Shown here in pieces: positions 25,781 to 33,435 of a stretch of DNA of 64,000 nt. Below the pieces are notes generated by a model that saw only the letters and a program-made list of their open reading frames with translations, had not been told where the DNA came from and did no database searches. Numbering within the stretch: the first letter of the stretch is position 1; each line of letters starts with the position of its first letter. Source of the DNA: UBA7803 sp036381275 (lineage in GTDB: Bacteria > Pseudomonadota > Gammaproteobacteria > Pseudomonadales > Azotimanducaceae). Position numbers and translations under genes: made by a program. Where the stretch lies: assembly GCA_036381275.1 (NCBI GenBank), contig DASVDC010000008.1:1-64000 (forward strand), read 5' to 3'.

Positions 25781-26490
25781 ACCTCCCATGGCGTTCCCTC
25801 GAATCGGGTGCGCAATTCCTCGTAGTTCAGGATGAGTTGGGAGAGCGGCTCGGGATTCTGCTTGACGAGGTCGGTCGAGGGAGTGTGATCCTGGACTCCC
25901 AGGAAGGCTGCCACTCGGCTGAACGTGGGAACCGGTGTCTGTGCCATCTGCTCGTAGACGACCTCGAGCCGTGGGTGGCCCGAGAACAGTCGATCCGTGT
26001 GCTCTTCCCATTCCCGGGTCTTCTGAAACGCCTCGACCAGCTCGTCATAGGACAGGTGCACGGCCTTCTCCCGGGCCGTGGCCTTCACCTCGGTCGTTCG
26101 CTCTTTCCAGACATCCTGCTTCTCGGCGATTGCGCGCGATACGCAGGTCCTGAGAACGTTCCTTCGCTTCAGGTGAATGATCCTCAGTGCGGGGTCCGAG
26201 ACCAGGCTCTCCCACACCTCTTCCCGTCCGTGATCCATCGGATGGTAGTAGAACAGCTTGAACCCGATGGCCCGGGTCCGACGCCGCGGGATCAGCTTCG
26301 TCCGCAGGATTTCCTCATGCGACCCCCCTTTCAGCCGCGCCAGGAGCTCGCCCTTCGCGATGATCTCCGGGTGGGAGTTCAGAAGGGAGATCAGCATGTT
26401 GGAACCGGTGCGGGAACGCGTGATCACCACGAATCGGGTGCATCCTGAACCCCAGGACGCCTCCGTGGTGTCCGTCCGGTCACCATTCAT
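25765..26490 (-). CDS. sulfotransferase family protein
   Basis: 241 residues from the ATG at 26488-26490, which overlaps the stop of the upstream glycosyltransferase gene (ATGA) and has GGAAGGACG upstream. The 5'-phosphosulfate-binding loop is FVVITRSRTGSNMLISLLNSHPEI; the 3'-phosphate-binding region is IIHLKRRNVLRTCVSRAIA with the expected Arg and Ser. Near the C-terminus LEVVYEQMAQTPVPTFSRVAAFLG matches Sulfotransfer_3/Stf0-like proteins. It would transfer sulfate from PAPS to a sugar hydroxyl. It is last gene of the minus-strand glycan operon. No PAPS-synthesis genes are in the window. Confidence 0.88.
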   Translation of the reverse strand: MNGDRTDTTEASWGSGCTRFVVITRSRTGSNMLISLLNSHPEIIAKGELLARLKGGSHEEILRTKLIPRRRTRAIGFKLFYYHPMDHGREEVWESLVSDPALRIIHLKRRNVLRTCVSRAIAEKQDVWKERTTEVKATAREKAVHLSYDELVEAFQKTREWEEHTDRLFSGHPRLEVVYEQMAQTPVPTFSRVAAFLGVQDHTPSTDLVKQNPEPLSQLILNYEELRTRFEGTPWEVYFEE

Positions 26491-28331
26491 TGGTCGTCCT
26501 TCCACGATGGTGTTTGCCGTCCTCGCTGGGCCGCGAGTGCAATCGCTCGCAGCCGCATTTGAATCAGCGCCGTCTCGGAGAAACCGCAGGCCCTGATGGG
26601 CAATGGCCGGCTCGACGAAAGCCGCTCCAGGATCTTCGAATCCAGGCGCTCGAAATTCGCGCTCAGACCCTCGATCGTTCCACCGCCGAAGTCGCAGCCG
26701 CGCAGCACGTCGAGCCGGCGGACCTTGGCCGAATCGGCCGCGAGGGCGGCGAGTTCCGCCAATGCCGCGGTCTCGTTCGAGCAGGTCAACGCCCCACAGG
26801 CGCTGGCACGGGCCCGGTACTTGGCGTAGAGCTGATCGTCGATTTCGCTTCGGATGATTCCGCTCATGCGTCGTGCCGCCGACTTCTGATCTTCGGCGTT
26901 GACCCGGGTCATGTTCGATGGATGCAGCCGCCTGAGCAGACCGAACGTGCCGGTATGTCCGAGCTTGAGGCCGTTGCGCGCCAGCAACAGGATGAATCCG
27001 TAGTCGATGCCGGCGGCAAGGCTCTCCTCATAGCGGTACATCGAGAAGATTCGCCGGTCGAGCATCAGTCCGCCATGCGTAAGGACCTTGCCGGTGCACA
27101 ACACGGATTCGAAGCAGAATTGCTTCCCCGGGAACGTTCCGACGACCTCGAAGGACTCCGAATCGAAATCGATCCATCCGCAGTATGTTCCATGCTGGCC
27201 GGACTTGAGCGCGGCGAGGTGATCCTCGACGCGGGTCGACACCATCACGTCATCGTCGTCGTGAATGACGATGTACCGGCCTTTCGAGTGCTCGAGTCCC
27301 AGGTTCCTGGCGGCCGCGGCTCCTTGCGTGGGACAGTACAGATACCGTAGACGAGCGTCCCCGAAATCGCGAACGACCTGCTCGGCTTCGTGGGAGTCGC
27401 CGTTTTCGACGACGAGCAGCTCGAAGTTCTCGAACGTCTGGACCAGACAGGAAGCGATCGAGTCCCAGAGAAGGCGCGCGCGCCGATGCGTGGGAACGAC
27501 GATGCTGACGAGCGGCTCCTGGCGGCGGGCGGTGATCGTTCGCGGCAGGTTGCGCTGCACGGAGCGGTCGGTGGCGACGACGTTGCGATTGAAGGCCATC
27601 GCCGCTTCCCCTTCTGCGGTCTGTGCGGCCAACAGTCGGGTCGGCTCGTGCCAGATGTGCAGGATGGAGACGTTGGGGGCGGAGAGCCATCGCACGGGAT
27701 AGCCGATGCGTCGCGCGCGCTTGACGAAATCGTTGTCCTCGCCTCCCCAGACCTTCAGGCGCTCATCGTAACCGTTGATCGTGGAGAACAGCGTGGGGGA
27801 AAAGGCGGCGAATCCTCCCATTCCCCAGCGCGGGCGGACGACGGCGTGCTGTAGCGCCTGCGCGATGCCGTTCTCCCAGTCACCATCCAGCAGGCTGTTG
27901 ATGCGGTCGACGCCGAATGCTTGCGGAAGATCTCGGCACTGTACCAGGTAGAGAGCGTGCGCGTTGGCACTCCAGCGTTCGAGCAGGGCGGGGAACGTCC
28001 CGGGAGTGAATACGATGTCGGCATCGGTGGTTATGATGCATTCGGCGGTGGCTGCCCGTACTCCGGCGTTGAGCGAGGCAGCGCGACACCAGGGCTCGGA
28101 CGTCACCGTGCGCACGACTTTCGCGCCGAGCGGCTCGATGGCGGATCGAACTTCACCGGGATTGGATGAACCGTAGTCGGAGACGATGACCTCGATTTCG
28201 ATCCCGCACAGCTCTGCGTTCAGAAAGTGTGAGCGAATGGCGGCGACCAGCCTGTCGAGGCCCCAGTTCCGGAAGCAGATCACGATCGCGAGGGCCGGGC
28301 GGCCGCAGGACTCAGCCGGATGGTTCAGCAA
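26487..28331 (-). CDS. bidomain glycosyltransferase (two tandem GT2/GT-A domains)
   Basis: 614 residues if started at the TTG at 28329-28331, which has a strong GGAGGAG 4 bases upstream; an ATG at 28430 would overlap the preceding gene by 119 bases. Domain 1 (about 10-240) has LAIVICFRNWGLDRLVAAIR, TTDADIVF, and a galactosyltransferase-type GYDERLKVWGGEDNDFVKRA. Domain 2 (about 275-500) has PLVSIVVPTHRRARLLWDSI and VIHDDDDVM. Tandem GT-A halves are the layout of chondroitin/hyaluronan/heparosan-type polymerases, which alternate two sugars, so this could be the repeat-unit polymerase of the cluster. That is inference; sugars unknown. It is coupled to the sulfotransferase downstream. Confidence 0.85.
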   Translation of the reverse strand: MLNHPAESCGRPALAIVICFRNWGLDRLVAAIRSHFLNAELCGIEIEVIVSDYGSSNPGEVRSAIEPLGAKVVRTVTSEPWCRAASLNAGVRAATAECIITTDADIVFTPGTFPALLERWSANAHALYLVQCRDLPQAFGVDRINSLLDGDWENGIAQALQHAVVRPRWGMGGFAAFSPTLFSTINGYDERLKVWGGEDNDFVKRARRIGYPVRWLSAPNVSILHIWHEPTRLLAAQTAEGEAAMAFNRNVVATDRSVQRNLPRTITARRQEPLVSIVVPTHRRARLLWDSIASCLVQTFENFELLVVENGDSHEAEQVVRDFGDARLRYLYCPTQGAAAARNLGLEHSKGRYIVIHDDDDVMVSTRVEDHLAALKSGQHGTYCGWIDFDSESFEVVGTFPGKQFCFESVLCTGKVLTHGGLMLDRRIFSMYRYEESLAAGIDYGFILLLARNGLKLGHTGTFGLLRRLHPSNMTRVNAEDQKSAARRMSGIIRSEIDDQLYAKYRARASACGALTCSNETAALAELAALAADSAKVRRLDVLRGCDFGGGTIEGLSANFERLDSKILERLSSSRPLPIRACGFSETALIQMRLRAIALAAQRGRQTPSWKDDQ

Positions 28332-28959
28332 GCGCTCCTCCCACCTCCGCCAACAGAAGTCTGGTACGGTCCAGCCATTCCCCGCTCTCGGGCTGCGGAC
28401 GTACGCGAAGACATCTGACGCCCAGGGCATCGTACGCGCACAGATAGACCGAGATGAGCGAGAGCAGAGCGGGGTGCTCCGTGAACCCGGTCAGCAGATC
28501 GACGTTGGTGCTGATGCGCAGCAACGGGGACTCGTCGTTCCGAGCCGCAGTGAGGCAATAGCCGAGCTCGTTTCGGGTGCAGATCAGATCGTTCTCGCCG
28601 CTCGACGCGGCATCGCTCCCGTCCTGAGCATCGGTCGCGATCGCTTCGTAGCAGAAATCCGGAAGGATCTGCGAGGGAATGTTGGTCACCGGTCCTATGA
28701 AGAATTCATCGGCCTCGAAATCCTTCTGTATCCGCGAGGCCAGATGGGCCGGAATCGGCAGTTTGGAGAATCTGAAGCTGTTGCCGATGAAGGGTCTCGC
28801 GAGAAGATAAGCCAGCAGACAGATGCGCAGGGGTGCAACCTGGCTGGCTCGTTCGTATCGGAACCAGACGTTCGGAACCGGAATGAGAGCATCCGCCGCA
28901 TCGGTCTTGAACTCCAGGCGAAGCTCGCTGGCCGTGGGCCGACTCACGTGCACGTTCAT
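28312..28959 (-). CDS. protein of unknown function in glycan cluster
   Basis: 215 residues starting at the ATG at 28957-28959, 13 bases after the preceding gene. No family recognised. It is soluble, with no signal peptide or transmembrane helix. Segments such as PNVWFRYERASQVAPLRICL, FSKLPIPAHLASRIQKDFEA and CYEAIATDAQDGSDA suggest a mixed alpha/beta fold but show no catalytic motif I know. The 3' end overlaps the bidomain glycosyltransferase start by 20 bases. Position between a coiled-coil methyltransferase and the candidate polymerase suggests a partner or accessory role. Confidence 0.7.
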   Translation of the reverse strand: MNVHVSRPTASELRLEFKTDAADALIPVPNVWFRYERASQVAPLRICLLAYLLARPFIGNSFRFSKLPIPAHLASRIQKDFEADEFFIGPVTNIPSQILPDFCYEAIATDAQDGSDAASSGENDLICTRNELGYCLTAARNDESPLLRISTNVDLLTGFTEHPALLSLISVYLCAYDALGVRCLRVRPQPESGEWLDRTRLLLAEVGGALAEPSG

Positions 28960-28972
28960 CGCCGAGCGCCGC

Positions 28973-30250
28973 CTATAACGCCTCGAGCCGATCGAGCCCG
29001 CTCTCGCGCGGCACTCCGGAGAGCGAATAGGTGTAGATCTTCGTTCGCTCACCCATCTCGCCGAGCTCCTGGAGACCCGGATATCGTTGAACCCAACGGG
29101 AGATTTCCTCCTGCTCCTCCGGTCGGTCCGCATCGTCGACGATGACGACGGCACCGTCGGCGAGCCAGGGCTCGAGCAGCGGGAGCGCCGGATATCGGGC
29201 CAGGGGTGCCGATTCACCCGGCGGGCCGTCTATCACGAGGAACTCGATGGACCTTCCGACCACATCGATTTCCTGGAGCTCATACCACTGGAATTGCTCG
29301 TTTCCGAGTCGATGTGGACGTAGCGGTACGAAGCGAAGATCGACCACGTCGGTCACGCCGGCGACGGCCAGTGCCCGTGACGTCGCCTCATGGAACCGTT
29401 CATCGTGCTCCAGCGAGATGAGACGTCCGGTGCCGATGTGCTTGAGAGCTTTCGCTATCCAGAGTGTCGACGTCCCCGATCCGCATTCGAGCACCAGCTT
29501 GGGCTGCCTTGCGACCAGCTCGTTCACGATGCCCAGCATCGAGATGGGGCTCATCGCCCATCCTCCGAGGAGGGGCATCGGTTGTCTCGTCGGGAACAGG
29601 TCCCTCAGCTGGAGTATCGCCTCCAGCTCCTGCACGGCCTCGACCCTCAGTCGTGCGAGCTCGGTCCGATAGGGGAGAATCGAATTGGATCGCTTGGCAG
29701 CCGTCGTGTTGAGCAGTCGCCGCATCGTCTGCTCCATGTTTTCGAGCCGGCCGTCTACGTTCTCGAGCCGGCCCTCCACATCATCGAGCCGCTGCTCCAG
29801 TTCCTGGGCGACTGCCATGACTCGCTTGCCTTCGAGCTCGGCGATGGCCATCCACTGCGCGACGGTAGCGACGAAGTCGCCGAACTGCTTCTGAAAGTTC
29901 CCGACGCGCTCGGCGTGGGCCTGGTGCCAGGCATCGGCCGCGGTCTCCGCCGAGGAAACGCGCTCCAGTCCCCGGGCTTGCGCCTGTGCGGTCTTTGCCT
30001 GCTCCTTGCGGAGATCCTCGGACCTTCGAAGCAACTTCTCCAGGGCCCGACCCGACGACTGAAGCCTCGACTGAAGGGCATTGACGCGCCGAACCACCAG
30101 CACGGTCAGCGCGATCAGCGCGGCGGTCCATGTGCCGAGCCCGAGGACCAGGAGCGCGGGACTCTGTTGCCAAGCGCCGACCATCAGCAGCACGGCGCCC
30201 GCCAGTACGAGCACGCCACCGAGGACGCGGCGTTGTGTCAATCTCGGCAT
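28973..30250 (-). CDS. membrane-anchored coiled-coil methyltransferase
   Basis: 425 residues from the ATG at 30248-30250 (AGAAAAGG upstream); an in-frame GTG at 30310 is less likely. Two adjacent hydrophobic segments lie at about 10-50 (LGGVLVLAGAVLLMVGAW and LGTWTAALIALTVLVV). A long helical stretch, about 55-185, carries heptad-like LEQRLDDVEGRLENVDGRLENMEQ. A class I methyltransferase domain spans about 230-410 (LVLECGSGTSTLWIAKALK, ISLEHDERF, EFLVIDGPPGE). Membrane anchor plus coiled coil plus methyltransferase recalls polysaccharide chain-terminating proteins that use a coiled coil as a length ruler; that role is inferred. A 299-base gap separates it from the gene upstream. Confidence 0.83.
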   Translation of the reverse strand: MPRLTQRRVLGGVLVLAGAVLLMVGAWQQSPALLVLGLGTWTAALIALTVLVVRRVNALQSRLQSSGRALEKLLRRSEDLRKEQAKTAQAQARGLERVSSAETAADAWHQAHAERVGNFQKQFGDFVATVAQWMAIAELEGKRVMAVAQELEQRLDDVEGRLENVDGRLENMEQTMRRLLNTTAAKRSNSILPYRTELARLRVEAVQELEAILQLRDLFPTRQPMPLLGGWAMSPISMLGIVNELVARQPKLVLECGSGTSTLWIAKALKHIGTGRLISLEHDERFHEATSRALAVAGVTDVVDLRFVPLRPHRLGNEQFQWYELQEIDVVGRSIEFLVIDGPPGESAPLARYPALPLLEPWLADGAVVIVDDADRPEEQEEISRWVQRYPGLQELGEMGERTKIYTYSLSGVPRESGLDRLEAL

Positions 30251-30549
30251 TGGCCTTTTCTCCCCGACGCCCTCCTCTCCGAGTCGTCCGACACCGTCCG
30301 GATTCCCCACGACGAGGGGCGGTCAAGCGAAGAGAAGAATCGCACTTCTGTATCGATGTGCTTCATCCGGATCAAGTGAGCAGCCCGCGCTCGCCGGCGG
30401 TCGAGCAAGCCCGGGCGAGATAGTGTTTGCCTGTGAAAGCGTCCCCAATCGTCATCGAACGTTATCACAAACCGTGCCGGCCGCCCACGAGTGGAATCCG
30501 CGGCCGCCGTGTCGTCTGTCGTGGCCGGCCGCGGATCGACCGGCCGGTT
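30251..30549. other. non-coding gap inside the glycan cluster
   Basis: 299 bases between two minus-strand genes, the longest gap in the operon. It is noticeably more A/T-rich than its surroundings around 30425-30480 and could hold a promoter for the downstream half of the operon. I see no clear -35/-10 pair, terminator or small gene. Confidence 0.4.
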
Positions 30550-33372
30550 CTACCGTCGTCCAGGAGAGGACGCGTTCGTGGAATCGAGTGAGGGCGCGCT
30601 CTCCTCCTCTATCATGCGTAACACCTCATCGAGGCTCGAGAACCAGTCGCCCTCGCCGCCGAAGAATTCGACGAGATGTCGCCGCGCACGAACCAAATCG
30701 GGCCGGTCTGGCTCGCCTCTGCTCGGATCTCGATTCAGGCTCCCCGCGACCACGAAGAGGCGTTCGTACGCGATCGTCGGGAAGCGATCCAGCGCATGCT
30801 CGAATACGCGGGCCGCCAGAATGATGACGTTGGTAGCGCGAACGGACTCTCCGGGCACGATCACTCGAATGTCGTTCGCCCAGGCGACGCGACGAACGTC
30901 GTGGTCGAGGGGTTCGGCAACATCCGACTCGTAGCGGGGATAGTGCAGCAAACCTGTCGAGCCGAGCGCCGCCAGGCGTTTCAGATGCCCGATCCTCGCA
31001 TCCGTCATCTCGGGAGCGTTCCAATCGGCGATCAGCAGAGTGCTCACGACCGGACCTGGCGCGGACCCGGCAACAATGGATGAAGGCACCGGAAAGAAGG
31101 GCTTCCGCCTGGCGGCGGGGTTGGGATCCTCGATCTCGCCGAGCTGAGCGTGCCAGCAGTCGGCTGCATCTCGATACTCCCTCCTCATCCCGTGATAGAT
31201 GGTGGTGGCCCGCGTCGCCGCGCTCTGGGTGAGTGAGGAATCCCTGATTCGGCCGAACGCCAGCGGACACTCCGGGAGAACCTGACGTCGCCTCATCATC
31301 CGCTTCTCGTTGCCGAGCAGTCGTTCGATCCGCCAGTAGAGCTCCGTATCGGCAGAAACACGCACGGCGTCCCACGCGCCGAATCGGCGGAAGGTTTCCC
31401 GGGGAAAGAGCCCCGAGGAATGATCGGGCCGAACCAGTTCGCGCAGCGTATGGGCGTTGCCGAAGAACGCAAGCTCGGTCGTCGTGCGGACCCACATCGC
31501 CAGGTTGTAGGGCGCCGGGTTGCTCCTGAGGGCCTCCACCTGGCACCTGATCTTGTCCGGATGCGACCAGTCGTCGGAGTCGTGTACCGTCACGAGATCG
31601 CCGGTCGCAACCTCGAGTGCCAGATTTCTGCACACGTAGCTGCCGACGTTCTCCTTTCCGCGAATCAGTCGGAAGCGTTGGTCCCGAGAACAGAAGTCCG
31701 CGATCACCTCGGCAGAGTCGTCGGTGCTGGCGTCGTCCACCACGAGTACTTCGAGGTTCGACCAGGATTGTTCGGCGATACTGGTCATGGCCGTGACGAT
31801 GGTGTCCCGTGCGTTGAACACCGGCATGATCACGGTGACCTTCTCCCTGGCGTCGACGGACGTGCCGGCGACGCCGCGGATGTTGTCGATCGAGAGTGGG
31901 GCTCCGTGATCGCGCTTTTCGATCGGGCTCAATCCGAACGTCTCATAGATCGAGTTGACGTGATCGAGCACCTTTCGTTCCGATTCGGCCGTCCTCGTGT
32001 CTCCGCTGACCGCCGGATTCCAGGTGTTGGCGAGGATGAGCCGAACCGTCGGATCGAAAGCCACGTCGGCCGCCTCGATCAGGCTGCGCGCCTCTTCGAC
32101 CCGGCCGAGACGGCAGAGAAGCAGCGCCTCGGGTATGACTCGCCGGGGACCGCGGGCCGAAGAAGGGTTCAACGACTGACTCGCCTTGATCTCCTTCAGC
32201 GCCTCGTCGAAATTGCCGTGAACCGAGTGCCAGCGTGCCAGGCGGAAGGCGGCGTCTGAACGGTCCTTCGGAGACCGTTTCGGGTCGCTTCGAAGGATGT
32301 CGAGGTCCTGCAGCGCCGAGCGGGAGAATCCGCCCCACAGCTTGTCCTCGAGCGCTTGAGCTGGAGACGGTTGTTTCGCCTTTCGGGGCTTGCCGTCGAG
32401 AGCCCCGAGAACCGGGCGGGACGGCAGCCGGTTGGGAGCGACCCGGCGCCGGAGGACGAGGCTCTTGAGCGTTCGCATCGCCACCCGATAGGGGCCCATG
32501 ACCTTCCAGCTCCCGCTGGCCAGGATGCGTCGACACACGCGTTCGAGCTCATCGGCGTAGCGTATGAAGGCATCCCGTTCTTCGATGTGCTTCTGACGGG
32601 ATCGTTCAGCGGCAGCCAATCTCCCTTCCAGCGCTTCGAGCTCCGTCCGGTGCTGCGCGGCCTGCATCTCCATCGCGTCGCGCAGCCTGGCGAGCTCCTG
32701 CTCGTGATGCCGGGATTCGACTCTCCCGCTGGATACCTTCGATCGGAGCTTGCGGTTCTCATCCGAAAGCGCGCGGACTTTCTGTCTCAACTCGGACAGC
32801 TCGGTCTCGGGAACCGGCGTAGGGATCATTCCGTGCCGGTTCTCGCTGTCGTTGTATCGAATCCTCCACTCGGCCAGCGCGGCGGCCTTGTCGCCCTCCG
32901 CACCGATCCAGTCCCAGAATCTGGAGAAGTCCTCTTCGATGTTTTCGAGCCGCACATGCATGACCTTCGTCTTGCCGCGCAGGAAGTGCTCGATGTTGGT
33001 CAGCATCGTTTCCGTCAGATCGAGACAGATCTCGAGATCGTCATAGGGTGCATTCATCAGAATGCTCGTCTTGTGACCCGCACTGATGCTCACCGGGTTG
33101 TTCATCCGCCTGGCGAGGCTGGCCGCGACCTCGGCCGGTTCTCGAGTCAGATGGACGAAGTACGGAGCGTCGCCGAAGGCCTGGTCGAGCCGTCCGAGGA
33201 ACCACGACAGCCGGTTGTCGATCTCGATGTGGTTGTCCGGATAGTTCAGCCGTTCCGGGCCGATGAACCGGGCGCGCGTCTCGTGGCCGGCCGTGAAGTT
33301 CGTGATGTGGTTGCAGGCGTGCGTGAAGGTAGTCGTGCCGGATCGGCCCGTGCTCAGCACAAATACTCTCAT
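30550..33372 (-). CDS. multidomain sulfotransferase - coiled coil - TPR - glycosyltransferase
   Basis: 940 residues. About 1-185: sulfotransferase-like P-loop domain (VFVLSTGRSGTTTF, residues 3-16; HLTREPAEVAASLARRM; HVRLENIEEDFSRFWDWIG). About 190-280: charged helical coiled coil. About 345-460: TPR-like repeats introduced by EDKLWGGFSRSALQDLD. About 512-720: GT2 domain (VTVIMPVFNARDTI, VLVVDDASTDDS, VTVHDSDDWSHPDKI). About 770-930: a domain resembling the N-terminal half of a GT4 fold, apparently incomplete. One chain joins sulfation and glycosyl transfer. The KLWGGF-TPR-GT2 block is paralogous to the gene at 39804-43085. The ATG lies 63 bases after the PLP decarboxylase gene. Confidence 0.82.
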   Translation of the reverse strand: MRVFVLSTGRSGTTTFTHACNHITNFTAGHETRARFIGPERLNYPDNHIEIDNRLSWFLGRLDQAFGDAPYFVHLTREPAEVAASLARRMNNPVSISAGHKTSILMNAPYDDLEICLDLTETMLTNIEHFLRGKTKVMHVRLENIEEDFSRFWDWIGAEGDKAAALAEWRIRYNDSENRHGMIPTPVPETELSELRQKVRALSDENRKLRSKVSSGRVESRHHEQELARLRDAMEMQAAQHRTELEALEGRLAAAERSRQKHIEERDAFIRYADELERVCRRILASGSWKVMGPYRVAMRTLKSLVLRRRVAPNRLPSRPVLGALDGKPRKAKQPSPAQALEDKLWGGFSRSALQDLDILRSDPKRSPKDRSDAAFRLARWHSVHGNFDEALKEIKASQSLNPSSARGPRRVIPEALLLCRLGRVEEARSLIEAADVAFDPTVRLILANTWNPAVSGDTRTAESERKVLDHVNSIYETFGLSPIEKRDHGAPLSIDNIRGVAGTSVDAREKVTVIMPVFNARDTIVTAMTSIAEQSWSNLEVLVVDDASTDDSAEVIADFCSRDQRFRLIRGKENVGSYVCRNLALEVATGDLVTVHDSDDWSHPDKIRCQVEALRSNPAPYNLAMWVRTTTELAFFGNAHTLRELVRPDHSSGLFPRETFRRFGAWDAVRVSADTELYWRIERLLGNEKRMMRRRQVLPECPLAFGRIRDSSLTQSAATRATTIYHGMRREYRDAADCWHAQLGEIEDPNPAARRKPFFPVPSSIVAGSAPGPVVSTLLIADWNAPEMTDARIGHLKRLAALGSTGLLHYPRYESDVAEPLDHDVRRVAWANDIRVIVPGESVRATNVIILAARVFEHALDRFPTIAYERLFVVAGSLNRDPSRGEPDRPDLVRARRHLVEFFGGEGDWFSSLDEVLRMIEEESAPSLDSTNASSPGRR

Positions 33373-33435
33373 CGTCCTTCCTGTCTCGATGCTCGCTTGC
33401 GTATCGACACGCTTGTCCCGGTCGGCCGGCCGTGA

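Noticed and set aside
28331..28430. ATG at 28430 as start of the bidomain glycosyltransferase
   Set aside because: It would overlap the preceding gene by 119 bases and lacks a good ribosome-binding site, whereas TTG at 28331 has GGAGGAG; not fully excluded.
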